35,052 nt of DNA from CAYLNH01 sp964384625 (GTDB lineage Bacteria > Verrucomicrobiota > Lentisphaeria > JABSQK01), in contig CAYLNH010000042.1 of assembly GCA_964384625.1 (NCBI GenBank), forward strand, positions 1 to 35,052. Direction: 5' to 3'. Shown in pieces: positions 24,562 through 33,583 of the stretch. The stretch's first letter is position 1; every line of letters begins with the position of its first letter. The notes under the pieces were generated by a model. The model did no database searches. It worked only from the letters and a program-made list of their open reading frames with translations, and was not told where the DNA came from. Both the position numbers and the translations under genes were made by a program.

Positions 24562-25560
24562 ATGAGTGATTTACAGCAGCAACTGAAGCAGGCACAGCAG
24601 GACGCTGTGACCGCTCTCGAAACGGCTGCGGATGCCAAGGCCGTCGAAGCAGTCAAAATCCGGATGCTCGGCCGCAAAGGCCTGATCCCCGCCGCCATGC
24701 AGCAACTGCGCAACCTGCCGAAGGACGAAAAACCCGTCATCGGCAAGCTTGCGAACGAGGTCAAGCAAGCCGTCTCCAAAGCCGTCGCCGAACGACTTGC
24801 CGCGATCGAGCAGGCCGGCGACGCCGCCGGCGCCATTGACGTGACGCTGCCCGGCCGCCGCCGCCGGGTTGGCCACAAGCATCCGATTACCCGGGTCATC
24901 GACGACTGCGCCCGAATCTTCCGGCGCATGGGGTTCCTTGTGGTTCAAGGCCCCGATATTGAGGATGAGTACCACAACTTCGACGCGCTCAACACGCCCG
25001 CCGATCACCCCAGCCGCGATCTGCAGGATACCTTCTACCTGGAAGGCGGCAATCTGCTGCGTACGCATACCTCGCCGGTTCAGATCCGCGTGATGGAAAA
25101 CCAGGATCCGCCCGTGCGCATTGTCTGCCCCGGACGCTGCTATCGGAAGGACGCGCCGGACGCCACGCATACCATGAACTTCTCGCAGATCGAGGGGTTG
25201 TATATCGATCACGGCGTCAGCATGGCCGATCTCAAGGGCACCCTGTTGACGTTTGCCCGGGAAATGTTCGGCGACGATGTCGAGATTCGCCTGCGACCCC
25301 ACTTCTTCCCGTTCACCGAACCCAGCGTCGAATGCGACGTGCTCTTCCGCAACTTCAAAGGCGGCAAGGATGAATGGCTCGAAATCGCCGGCGCCGGCAT
25401 GGTCGACCCGAATGTGCTGACTGGGGTCGGCTATGATACGGAAGAATGGACCGGCTTCGCCTTCGGCATGGGCATCGAACGCATTGCCATGCTGAAGTAT
25501 AACATCCCGGACATGCGGCTGTTGTTCGAGAACGACGTCCGCTTCCTGCATCAGTTCTGA
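24562..25560 (+). CDS. pheS: Phenylalanine--tRNA ligase alpha subunit
   Basis: PheS is the catalytic alpha subunit of the (alpha-beta)2 class II synthetase that charges tRNA(Phe). The 332 aa match the family. The N-terminal coiled-coil tRNA-binding arm covers ~1-90. The catalytic domain shows DTFYLEGGNLLRTHTSPVQ, motif 2 (GRCYRKDAPDATH) and motif 3 (FAFGMGIERIAMLKY). The start ATG at 24562 has only a weak purine stretch (CGGAA) upstream. The beta subunit gene pheT, commonly the next gene, is absent: downstream is a 466-bp non-coding interval and then an opposite-strand reductase gene. Confidence 0.96.
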   Translation: MSDLQQQLKQAQQDAVTALETAADAKAVEAVKIRMLGRKGLIPAAMQQLRNLPKDEKPVIGKLANEVKQAVSKAVAERLAAIEQAGDAAGAIDVTLPGRRRRVGHKHPITRVIDDCARIFRRMGFLVVQGPDIEDEYHNFDALNTPADHPSRDLQDTFYLEGGNLLRTHTSPVQIRVMENQDPPVRIVCPGRCYRKDAPDATHTMNFSQIEGLYIDHGVSMADLKGTLLTFAREMFGDDVEIRLRPHFFPFTEPSVECDVLFRNFKGGKDEWLEIAGAGMVDPNVLTGVGYDTEEWTGFAFGMGIERIAMLKYNIPDMRLLFENDVRFLHQF

Positions 25561-26026
25561 GCCGGCGCATTGCCGCCTGGAATCGGCTGACTACAAGGGG
25601 CCAGAAACCTCGTTACTGCCTGTTCGCCGTGGGGGAAGAATTGTCAGTGTGCGTGAGATCAAGAGCTTACAGTCGTAAGCCGGTCGCCGGCGTCTGGATA
25701 TACTTCAAGAGCGGCGTCGGCCGGAACCGTTTGAGATGGCGTACAATGGCGGCGCGCAGTAGAAGGCTTCTGAGTTATTCACGCCAGGGTTGTTGGCCAC
25801 CGGACCGCGTGCCGCGCTGTCCGCGGACGCTCAGTCTGCCCCGCCGCAGCGCGGAGTATTCCGCTGCTTCCGAATCCTCTCCTGCTTCCCGCAGTCTGAG
25901 ATCTGAAATCTCAGATTCCCCCTCCGCGCAGTTCCTCCGCTTTCGCACGTTCTCTTGCTTCCTGCAATCTCAAATCTGAAATTCCGCGCCTCTCGGCACT
26001 TCTGCGACATGTTGCGCCCGTGGCAA
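25561..26026. repeat. Non-coding interval with a degenerate ~73-bp direct repeat and hairpin
   Basis: No credible gene lies between pheS and the opposite-strand reductase. The text TCTCCTGCTTCCCGCAGTCT (25878) recurs as TCTCTTGCTTCCTGCAATCT (25951), each followed by a TCTGAAAT-like tail. The first copy carries a perfect hairpin, TCTGAGAT-CTGAA-ATCTCAGA (25895-25915), which sits between the two converging genes. No T-run follows, so a terminator role is only possible. I see nothing else in 25561-25870. Confidence 0.55.
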
Positions 26027-26968
26027 TCAGTCGGCAGCCGCCAGGGCCCGGCGCAGTTCTTCCAGCCGGTCCGCGCTCAGTTCCGCCGCGCCGGCGGCGG
26101 CGTTGGCGGCGGCTTGCAGTGCCTTGGTCGCGCCGGGGATCACCACCGGCTGCACCGGATGGGAAATCACGTAGCGCAGGGCGGTTTCCACCATGGCTTC
26201 CCGGCCGACGACGGATTTCACGGCTTCGGCTTGGGCCAGTCGCTGCTCGAACGCCTCGCGGCCGGGCTGGCCCTTGTTCCATTTCTCACGCACAGGGTCG
26301 GTAAAGACCGAATCGGCGTCGTACTTGCCGGCCAGCAGCCCCATGGCTACCGGACCGCGCACCAGTACCCCCAGATTCTTTTCACGGCAGAACGGCAGGA
26401 ACTCCGCTTCCGGCGCCCGGTTGATCAGGGAATAGTCGACTTCGACGACGGCACACTCGCCTTCGGACATGTCGTAGAAGTGCTTCAGCACTTCCAGGTC
26501 GGTCGTCGAGATGCCGTACTCGCGGATGAATCCTTCTTCGCGCAATTGACGGAAACCCTCGAGGTAGATTGACGGGTCCTTGATGCCGCCGTCATGACAG
26601 AGCATGACGTCGATCCACTCGGTGCGCAGCCGCCCGCAGCAGGCGTGGCCGCAGGCACGGATCATATCCGCCGTAGTCTTCGGGATCTCCTGGCCCGTGC
26701 GTTTGCCCCAATGACCGATCTTGCTGACGATGTAGACGTTGTCGCGTTTGCCTTTCAGCGCCTGGCCCAGCCGCAGTTCGGACAGGCCGTTCGGGATGCC
26801 GTAGCTCTCGGCCACATCAAACAGATTGACGCCGCCGTCGAGCGACGTCTGGATAATGTCCTCAACTGTGGCGTCATCAAGTTCACCCCACTGATTACCG
26901 ATGTTCCAGCAGCCCAGACCGACAGCCGAGATGTCCCAACCGGTTTTACCAAAAGACCGATACAGCAT
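26027..26968 (-). CDS. Aldo/keto reductase
   Basis: This is a 313-aa NAD(P)H-dependent oxidoreductase of the AKR superfamily, a (beta/alpha)8 barrel. The start ATG at 26968 is fixed by GGAGGAG about 3-5 nt upstream; the longer open frame runs back into the hydrolase gene and is spurious. The catalytic tetrad is complete: D51, Y56 (DVAESYG), K83 (VSKIG) and H125 (LCHDG). The cofactor-region signature is near the C-terminus (VVIPGATKALQ). The substrate is unknown. It lies 62 nt downstream of the alpha/beta-hydrolase gene on the same strand and may be the last gene of that unit. Confidence 0.93.
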   Translation of the reverse strand: MLYRSFGKTGWDISAVGLGCWNIGNQWGELDDATVEDIIQTSLDGGVNLFDVAESYGIPNGLSELRLGQALKGKRDNVYIVSKIGHWGKRTGQEIPKTTADMIRACGHACCGRLRTEWIDVMLCHDGGIKDPSIYLEGFRQLREEGFIREYGISTTDLEVLKHFYDMSEGECAVVEVDYSLINRAPEAEFLPFCREKNLGVLVRGPVAMGLLAGKYDADSVFTDPVREKWNKGQPGREAFEQRLAQAEAVKSVVGREAMVETALRYVISHPVQPVVIPGATKALQAAANAAAGAAELSADRLEELRRALAAAD

Positions 26969-27030
26969 GTTCTCCTCCATCAAATGATGTTCGCAGTTGG
27001 ATTCTACTCTTCCACCCGGCGTTGTGGTCG

Positions 27031-27813
27031 TCAAGGGAACAGAATACGCCGGACTCGTTTCTGTTCCGATGCCAGAATACTGGTATGCGTGCCGCCGGGA
27101 ACAATGTGCAACACGACCCGTTCCGGATCGATTGCCGCCAGTTCTTCGGCCATCGCGACCGGCAGGCTGGCATCGGCATCGCCATGGATGATGGTGATGG
27201 GCGGACACGGTTTGCCGGTCAGCAGAGAGCGCAGCAGTTTGCGGTTGTCGATATTGTCCGGAATCAACCAGGCTAACGGACCGAATTTGCGGAACAACGC
27301 CCTTTTCATGGTGTTGAACGGCGCCAGCATGACGACCTGTGCCGGGTGCCGGTCCGCGGCAAACATCAGTGCCGCACCACTGCCGAACGAATGCCCGACC
27401 AGGGAGGTCCTTGGCAGGTCCGCGGGCTTGCACCGGAGATGCTGCGCCAATGCGGTTGATGCACCGTCAAACGTCCACGGCAGGTGTTTAGGCCGCATCG
27501 TGCCCTCACAGAGGCCGCGGCCGGGATAGTCCAACAGTAAGCAGCCGACCGACTGGTCGGTGACGGCATCGACAAACGGCAGGAAGTCGAGGGCTTTAGA
27601 GCCGATCCCCGGGAAGAAGACAACCAATGCCTGCGGCTGCTCAGGGCCGACATAAAACGCAGCCTGCCGGCCCTTCTTTGTGTGAAAATCCAGTTGAACC
27701 GCATTCCGGCGGGTTTGGAAATGCGTCAATTCGGTTTCGGAATATCGCATATGGTTGGTCCGACAGCCGGTGGCGATCAGAACCAGCAGCGCCAGCGAGC
27801 CGACAATCTTCAT
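27031..27813 (-). CDS. Lipoprotein alpha/beta-hydrolase
   Basis: The protein has 260 aa from the ATG at 27813. The start is supported by the ATGA overlap with the preceding lipoprotein gene and by the signal peptide: a hydrophobic stretch and lipobox ending LIATGC with Cys17. The body is an alpha/beta-hydrolase: FFPGIGS oxyanion-hole region, nucleophile elbow GHSFG, acid residue near HGDAD, and catalytic His in PGGTHTS. It is probably anchored to an envelope membrane as an esterase or lipase-like enzyme; the substrate is unknown. It is translationally coupled to the small lipoprotein upstream and is followed by the aldo/keto reductase. Confidence 0.87.
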   Translation of the reverse strand: MKIVGSLALLVLIATGCRTNHMRYSETELTHFQTRRNAVQLDFHTKKGRQAAFYVGPEQPQALVVFFPGIGSKALDFLPFVDAVTDQSVGCLLLDYPGRGLCEGTMRPKHLPWTFDGASTALAQHLRCKPADLPRTSLVGHSFGSGAALMFAADRHPAQVVMLAPFNTMKRALFRKFGPLAWLIPDNIDNRKLLRSLLTGKPCPPITIIHGDADASLPVAMAEELAAIDPERVVLHIVPGGTHTSILASEQKRVRRILFP

Positions 27814-28208
27814 AGGGATGATTTTGCTTCTTGGCTTTTGAGTGTCAGTAGGAGACGGCGTTCGCGCCATCGGTCACGATGGCGCAAGAGTATGCCCAAC
27901 CGCCAGACTTTGACCCACACCTTGGTCTGTCTTTCGGCAAGCTCGCGAAGGTGCAGCTTGACTCGGACGACAGGAATATAAATACCGCTGGTGTCTCGGG
28001 AGTATACAGCGTCAAGTTCAATCTGCCCCTCCTGCGCGGCTTCCTTCGTCGTGACCGGATCGCCTGTCAAGGCCATCCCGGATCCGTGGTACAGCATGTT
28101 CAACGCATTCTTTCTGACATCGACAAAGGGCTCATCGATGACTGTAGTGCCGGCACACCCGGTCAACAGCAAGATCAGCACAACCACAGTCATTCCGGCA
28201 GTCTTCAT
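27810..28208 (-). CDS. Small lipoprotein of unknown function
   Basis: The protein has 132 aa from the ATG at 28208; an alternative TTG at 28214 would overlap the upstream stop codon. The N-terminus is a clear lipoprotein signal (MKTAGMTVVVLILLLTGC, with the lipobox LLTGC). The remainder has a beta-rich middle (GQIELDAVYSRDTSGIYIPVV) and a basic, Arg-rich C-terminus, and matches no family I recognise. It overlaps the hydrolase start by 4 nt (ATGA) and follows the VWA gene by 2 nt, so it belongs to the same transcription unit and probably acts in the envelope. Confidence 0.75.
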   Translation of the reverse strand: MKTAGMTVVVLILLLTGCAGTTVIDEPFVDVRKNALNMLYHGSGMALTGDPVTTKEAAQEGQIELDAVYSRDTSGIYIPVVRVKLHLRELAERQTKVWVKVWRLGILLRHRDRWRERRLLLTLKSQEAKSSL

Positions 28209-28210
28209 GA

Positions 28211-30397
28211 TCAACGGAGTCCGATGCGCCGACGCAGGATCCAGTCCGGCAGGACGCAGGCAATGATCAGAATCAGGAACAGCCAGCCGTGGCGGAAGTC
28301 GCGGCGGGATTCGATGTACTGTAGTTCTTTGGTTAACGGCAGTTCTCGGATGCGATCGATGTTGCGGTAGTTCCAGTAGTTGCCGTTGGTCAACCGCGCC
28401 AGGCTCTGGAGTTGCGGCTCCGCCATCGGCGCCGGTTGGTTTTCCGCCGACGCCGCCGGCGCCAGATAGGTGGCTGTGCGTTCAAGGACCTCGCCGTCGG
28501 CCAGTCGGGCGAAGATGCGGACGACGTATTCCCCCGGTTGCCGCGGGACGAACTTGGTCTCGTAGCGCCCGTCGACGCGGGCGCTGCCGAAGAGCGTCAG
28601 GTTCTCTTCCGTGCCGTCCGGCACGGTAATCACGGCCGTGACCCGGGCATTATTGGCGGCGACGAAGTTCTTGGACAAGACGTCGACAGTGAGGCGTTGC
28701 TCCTGTTCGAGCGGGAGTTTCGCGCCTTGCGGTTTGATGGTCAGCCGTTCCCGCGAGCTTGATGCCACCCAACTGATCAGGCGGCCCCAGAAGAGGCCGT
28801 AGTTCTCGTTGCCGGCATCGGTGCGGATGGCCCACTTCCAGGTGTCGTCAATGTTGAGGTACGCCACTTTGCCGGCGCCGTAGTTCTGGGCCGTCAGCGC
28901 GATGAACTCCGGGCCTTTCATGGTGGCGACCGCCCGGGCGCCGGGCTTCAGGTCGCGCTTGCGGATTTCCAGGAAGGCCGATTCCGCCGGCACGTAGAGG
29001 CGGTCGGCGAATTCCTGCAATTCCTCGCCGCGGCCGCGGGAGAGCACCGGCGAGGGCCGGAACGCCAGCTTCGTGGCGCCGAGCCGCGACACCTGGAACG
29101 TCTGACTCCTGAACGGCAGCGCTTTCCGGATCTCCTCCGGCAGTTTGTCGGTGACACCGGTCAGGGCGACGCCGCCGCCGCGGTTTTCGACGAAGTTCAG
29201 CAGGCCCTCGAGTTGTTCCGCATCGAGCAGCTGCAGGCTGTCGAGCGTGAGAATCAGGGCATCAAACTGGCCGAGAATCTCCGCTGCCGGAAAGCCGTCG
29301 ACCGGCGGGTCCTGCGGGAAACCGCGACTGAACCAGGAGGTCGGTCCGGTCCGGATGACGGCGTCAAGCTGCAGGCGCTCCTGGTCGTCGGCAAGGATCT
29401 TCAGGAACTTGTAGTTCCAGTCCAGATTGCCGCTGAAATAGAATACCTTGAACGTGTCCGGATCGCGCACGCGGATGCCGGCGAGGTCGATGTTGTTGAG
29501 CTGGTTCTCTTCCCGGGGCAACGGCGCCGCGGCAATCCGGTAGGTGTGAAAGCCGGTCTGATAAGAACGCGTCTCGAAGTCGACTGTCCGGCGGGTCCGG
29601 CCGGCTTCGAAAGACGCGGTCTGCCGGGCGATCTCGCGGGTGCCGGCGTAGAGCGTCAATTCGACCTCGCCGATGTCCGTCGCCCGGCGTTCGACGCGGG
29701 CCGTGAGTTGAATGGCCTTGGCTTTCACCGCGGTCGTCGGGACATCGACCCAGTGGACGGCGATATCGGGCTTGGGCCGGGCCTCGCCGACGCCGATGCA
29801 GTGCACCGGGATGCCGGCCTGCCGGAAGGGCGTGGCCCCTTCGACCAGGGACACCCCGCGATTGTCGCCGCCGTCGCTGATCAGCACCACCGCGCCCAGG
29901 GCCAGTTGGCCGCTGCCCGACTTGAACGTCTGCTTCAGGACCGGGTCGATGTCCGTATCGCCCGGCAGCGTGTCGAACGCTGCCGTCGGTTCGATCCGCC
30001 GCAGACGGTCGCCGGCGAAGATATAGAAGCGCGCCTGCGGAAATCGGCTGATGACGTCGGTGCTGAAATCGGACGTCGGCGCCAGGACCTCCTGGCGGAC
30101 CACATCCAGCCGGCGCCGGCCGTCGCAGTCGGCCGTGGCCATGCTGCCCGTCGCATCGATCAGAAAGGCGACGGAGTACTTGCGCGTGTCCGGTTCGCGC
30201 AGGGTGTAGTAGGGGTTCAGCAGCAGCAGGAACAGCATCAGCATGGACAGCAGCTTGGTGCCGAGCAGGGCCTGCCAGTAGCGGCGCGAGACGAACCGTC
30301 GCCAACGCCAGTAGAACCAGAGGACCAGCCCGAAATAGACGGCGGCGGCAGGCAGCAGCAGCCAGGGGAGCAAAAGAGGGTCAACGCCGAACTTCAT
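28211..30397 (-). CDS. Membrane protein with VWA and glutamine-amidotransferase-like domains
   Basis: The protein has 728 aa from the ATG at 30397 (a GTG one codon earlier is possible), with GGAG about 6 nt upstream. The N-terminus has two membrane helices (~8-30 and ~44-64), followed by a von Willebrand A domain with a MIDAS-like DATGS (D81, T83, S85). The middle contains a class-I glutamine-amidotransferase-like fold (DALILTLDSLQLLDAEQLEGLL...GGGVALTG) of the type found in planctomycete BatA-like proteins. A beta-rich segment and a third membrane helix near the C-terminus (GWLFLILIIACVLPDWIL) follow. The start overlaps the stop of the DUF4175-like gene (TGATG), so the two are coupled. The function is unknown; related genes often occur with MoxR/DUF58 genes, which are not present here. 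Confidence 0.82.
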   Translation of the reverse strand: MKFGVDPLLLPWLLLPAAAVYFGLVLWFYWRWRRFVSRRYWQALLGTKLLSMLMLFLLLLNPYYTLREPDTRKYSVAFLIDATGSMATADCDGRRRLDVVRQEVLAPTSDFSTDVISRFPQARFYIFAGDRLRRIEPTAAFDTLPGDTDIDPVLKQTFKSGSGQLALGAVVLISDGGDNRGVSLVEGATPFRQAGIPVHCIGVGEARPKPDIAVHWVDVPTTAVKAKAIQLTARVERRATDIGEVELTLYAGTREIARQTASFEAGRTRRTVDFETRSYQTGFHTYRIAAAPLPREENQLNNIDLAGIRVRDPDTFKVFYFSGNLDWNYKFLKILADDQERLQLDAVIRTGPTSWFSRGFPQDPPVDGFPAAEILGQFDALILTLDSLQLLDAEQLEGLLNFVENRGGGVALTGVTDKLPEEIRKALPFRSQTFQVSRLGATKLAFRPSPVLSRGRGEELQEFADRLYVPAESAFLEIRKRDLKPGARAVATMKGPEFIALTAQNYGAGKVAYLNIDDTWKWAIRTDAGNENYGLFWGRLISWVASSSRERLTIKPQGAKLPLEQEQRLTVDVLSKNFVAANNARVTAVITVPDGTEENLTLFGSARVDGRYETKFVPRQPGEYVVRIFARLADGEVLERTATYLAPAASAENQPAPMAEPQLQSLARLTNGNYWNYRNIDRIRELPLTKELQYIESRRDFRHGWLFLILIIACVLPDWILRRRIGLR

Positions 30398-33300
30398 CAC
30401 TCCGCTTCCATCTCGCTGAGCTTCTTGAAGTACTCCTGCACCAGCTTGCGATACTCGTCCGGCGGCTGCCGTCCGGACAGCCGGCTGAACTTGAGCTTGC
30501 GGCGAATGGTCGCTTCCAGCAAACGCCGTTCAATGATCGCCGCCGCTTTGCCGACGAGCGATTTCATCTCGGGATCCAGCGTGCCGGACTTGCCGCTCCG
30601 GCCCAGTTTGTCGGCCTCCCGGGCCAGCGCTTTCATCTTGGCGTCGTCCAGCCGGCCGGCCATTTCCTTGAGCTCGCGGGCGATTTTCTCGCGGAGCTGC
30701 TGCCGTTGCGCCTCGGACCGTTCGCCCTTGGCGGCGTCGTCCAGCTGCCGGTGGTTCTCGAGCATCTTGCCGAGCATGCGGCTGAGTTCTTCCGGGCTCA
30801 ACTGCGGCCCTTGTTTCTGCGCCCTGGCCAGGCGTTCCTCGAGTTTCTTCAGGGCATCTTCAGCGTTCTTCTGGTAGTCGCCGGCGCGTTTGAGTTGCCG
30901 ATACTTCAGGGCGTTCCTGGCGCGCTTCATATTGGCGCCGGCCCGGTTTTCGCGGGAGTCGCGCAGGCCTTTTGCCAGTTCCTCCGCGGCCCGCGGGCTG
31001 CTCTGCTCCAACTGCTCGCCGATGCGGTCGAGTTCGTCCAGCAGCTTCTGGTAGTCCTCGAGGATCTCGCCTTGTTTGCCGGCCATGCCGCGGGCCTGTT
31101 CCCGGGGCGTTGCGTTCTTGCCCTTCGCCGCCCGGGCCTGCGTCTGCTTTCGGAGTTCCGCCTGCTTTCGGCGCAATTGTTCCAGCTTCTCTTTGGCTTC
31201 GGCAAGCTGGTTGCCGGCCAGGCTGCGGCGCAGGTCTTCCAACAGCTTTCGGCTGCGCTCCAGGAACCCCTTCGCCTGTTTGCCGCGGCGCTCGGCATTG
31301 GCCAGTTGATCGGCGTCGACGCGTTTGCGGGCTTCGCGCATCTGGTCCTGCGCTTTGCTCAGTTCGCGGCTTGCTTCGTAGGCTTCCGGAACAGTATTGC
31401 GGAGTTCGCGGTCGATCTCCTCGGTCGTCTTCTCCAGGTCCTGCTGCTTGCCTGCCAGGTAGTCGCGTTCGGCCTGGCGCGTGCCGTCCCGGGCGCCGCG
31501 GCCGAACCGCTGGTTCAGGTTCTGCTGGCGCTGGGCCAGGTCGTCCAGCCGGCGCAGACTCTCGTTGAGCTTCGCCAGCTTCTCCTGTTGTTTCTTCTGT
31601 TCGTTGGCCTGGTTGTCGGCCGTGTTCTGCTGCCGGCTGTCGCTCGGCTCGGAGCTCTTGGCCTTCACCGCGTTCTTCTGCAGTTCGATTTCGATCTTGA
31701 TCAGGTGGGAAAGCACAGCCTGCTGGTAGTCGATCGATTCCCGGGACAGCTCTTTGGTCAGCAGGTCGTGGGCCCGGTCCATGTCGCGAACGGTGTTGTC
31801 GAAGAACTTCTCGAACTTGCCGAGCGAGAGTCCTTTCGCTTTGGCGGCGTCTTTGATTTTGGTGAAGCGCTGGCGCGTGGCGGTGTAGAGGTCGCCGGCT
31901 GCCTTGGTGAGATCGTCGAGCCGGTCCCGGCGCCGGTCGGCGTCGGTCGTGAAGTCGAGAGCGAAGGTCTGCTTGATCAGACGTTTCTGTTCGATGATCA
32001 GATCGGCAACCGTGAGTTCTTCGCCCTTGCCGCCTTTGCCCTCCATTTCGCGGGGCGGGAACTTCGGCGGCCGGATCTCGAGAAAACGGATCTCTGAGCG
32101 GCCCGCCTTGCCGGTCGGCGCCGCATTGTCCGTCGCCTCCACGTAGTATGACAGGACATCGCCGTAGTCGACAATGCCGTCCAGCTCGACAACGGTGGCG
32201 GCTTCCTTCTCCAGGACGCGGACGCGGTCGTCCGGTTCCATCATCGGCAGGCGTTTCCAGCCGCCGCCGTTGAGGTTCAGCAGCAGCACGGCGCCGCGGA
32301 TGCCGTAGTCGTCGGTGATCCGGGCGATGACCGGGACTTCCTCATCCTTGTCGTGGACCGAGGATTCCTTTTCCGGGTTGACGACGCGGACGACGGGCGG
32401 CAGGTCCTCGAGGATCTCGATGCGGTAGGTGCCGCTGCCCCGGACCGTGTGCGCGCTGCGGTCCGCCAGCTCGACGTGGTATTCGAGATTACCGGTCGGC
32501 TGCAGTTCCAGGTCGTGCTGTGTGCCGGCGGTATCGGCGGTCAACTGCAGGGATTCCGTCTCGGTGACGAGTTTCGCGGTCACCGGCAGATTCGTTTCGA
32601 GGACGAACCGGACGGTGCCGCCTTCGGGCACGATCAGGTTGCGGAACTCCGGGTAGCTCTGTTCTTTGCGGCCGGTGTAAGCCGGCGGCGTCACGGTGAG
32701 CTGCGCGCCGGTGACCGCCGGCTTGCGGAAGGTCGTGATGCGGAACGTTGGACTCCGCAGCGTTGGGGTCTGGACATGATAGGTAAACGGCTGGTCCACG
32801 CCGTACATCTCAAAGGAATGCCGGCCGCCGCCCCGGCTGTACATGTCGTAGGTGCGGACCTCGCCGGCCTGTTCGATGATGACCTGGGCCGCGTCGCGGT
32901 TGCCGCGGCGGATTTGCGCGTCGATCACCAGATCGTCGCCGGCCGCCACCTCGCGGTTGCCCGGGGTCACGATCAGCCCGGTGCTCTCCCCGCGGATGGT
33001 GTCCGCCAGATAATCCCGGGCTTTCGTGGTCAGCGGCAGGCAGAAGACGCCGATGAGCGCGCCGACGGTGAGAGCTCCCAGTCCCAGGACCGTGATGCCC
33101 GGCAGTTCCCGCGCCCGGATCAAACCGTGCAGGTCATGCCGGGCCAGTTTGCGGTGCACGTCCTGCAGCAGCGCATCCTTCAAGCCGGAGCGTTCGGCGG
33201 CCGGATCGTCCATCAGTTCGACGGCGCAGATCAGCGAGTCCATCAGTTCCGGACACTCGGCTTCGGCCAGGAGGGCAACGCGTTTGACGTCCGGCAGTCG

Positions 33301-33537
33301 CGACCGCAGGGTCAGCGCGCGCCAGAATAGAAAGAGGCCGCCGGCTGCCGCCAGAGCCGCCGACGCCCGGAAGGCGTAGACTTCGCGGAAGGGCAGGAGC
33401 AGATCGAACAGACCCAGCAGCAACAACGGTGCGGTCATGATCAGCAGCGCCCCGCACAGCAGCATCACCAACCGGCGCCGCCGCAGAAAACCGGCCTCTG
33501 CCCGAAGCCGACTTCGGATTTGATTTGCTGCCGTCAT
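30397..33537 (-). CDS. DUF4175-like large membrane/coiled-coil protein
   Basis: The protein has 1046 aa. Three hydrophobic segments (about 25-46, 57-75 and 149-170) anchor the N-terminus. A beta-rich extracytoplasmic region follows (~185-505; e.g. TPPAYTGRKEQSYPEFRNL and ITDDYGIRGAVLLLNLNGG). From ~540 to the end it is almost entirely helical, Arg/Lys/Gln/Glu-rich and coiled-coil (e.g. EKLEQLRRKQAELRKQ). This architecture matches the DUF4175-like proteins of Planctomycetota that sit beside BatA/VWA genes. The start is ATG at 33537, with GAGGGA about 9 nt upstream, 46 nt after prfB. Possible homology to the alphaproteobacterial TIGR02302 proteins is inference. The function is unknown; a periplasm-spanning structural role would fit the shape. 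Confidence 0.8.
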   Translation of the reverse strand: MTAANQIRSRLRAEAGFLRRRRLVMLLCGALLIMTAPLLLLGLFDLLLPFREVYAFRASAALAAAGGLFLFWRALTLRSRLPDVKRVALLAEAECPELMDSLICAVELMDDPAAERSGLKDALLQDVHRKLARHDLHGLIRARELPGITVLGLGALTVGALIGVFCLPLTTKARDYLADTIRGESTGLIVTPGNREVAAGDDLVIDAQIRRGNRDAAQVIIEQAGEVRTYDMYSRGGGRHSFEMYGVDQPFTYHVQTPTLRSPTFRITTFRKPAVTGAQLTVTPPAYTGRKEQSYPEFRNLIVPEGGTVRFVLETNLPVTAKLVTETESLQLTADTAGTQHDLELQPTGNLEYHVELADRSAHTVRGSGTYRIEILEDLPPVVRVVNPEKESSVHDKDEEVPVIARITDDYGIRGAVLLLNLNGGGWKRLPMMEPDDRVRVLEKEAATVVELDGIVDYGDVLSYYVEATDNAAPTGKAGRSEIRFLEIRPPKFPPREMEGKGGKGEELTVADLIIEQKRLIKQTFALDFTTDADRRRDRLDDLTKAAGDLYTATRQRFTKIKDAAKAKGLSLGKFEKFFDNTVRDMDRAHDLLTKELSRESIDYQQAVLSHLIKIEIELQKNAVKAKSSEPSDSRQQNTADNQANEQKKQQEKLAKLNESLRRLDDLAQRQQNLNQRFGRGARDGTRQAERDYLAGKQQDLEKTTEEIDRELRNTVPEAYEASRELSKAQDQMREARKRVDADQLANAERRGKQAKGFLERSRKLLEDLRRSLAGNQLAEAKEKLEQLRRKQAELRKQTQARAAKGKNATPREQARGMAGKQGEILEDYQKLLDELDRIGEQLEQSSPRAAEELAKGLRDSRENRAGANMKRARNALKYRQLKRAGDYQKNAEDALKKLEERLARAQKQGPQLSPEELSRMLGKMLENHRQLDDAAKGERSEAQRQQLREKIARELKEMAGRLDDAKMKALAREADKLGRSGKSGTLDPEMKSLVGKAAAIIERRLLEATIRRKLKFSRLSGRQPPDEYRKLVQEYFKKLSEMEAE

Positions 33538-33583
33538 CGACGTTGTCCCTCAATGGTCGCCCCGCGACGGGCGCGGGAGCCCG

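Noticed and set aside
25629..25979. 116-codon plus-strand ORF after pheS
   Set aside because: It is Ser/Arg-rich without a motif or ribosome-binding site and runs through the degenerate repeat; it is probably non-coding.
26969..27433. 155-residue N-terminal extension of the aldo/keto reductase
   Set aside because: It overlaps the hydrolase gene in another frame, and a strong GGAGGAG sits just before the ATG at 26968.
30706..32097. 463-codon plus-strand ORF opposite the DUF4175-like gene
   Set aside because: It is an antisense reading of an Arg/Lys/Gln-rich coiled coil, giving a Leu/Ala/Phe-rich pseudo-protein.
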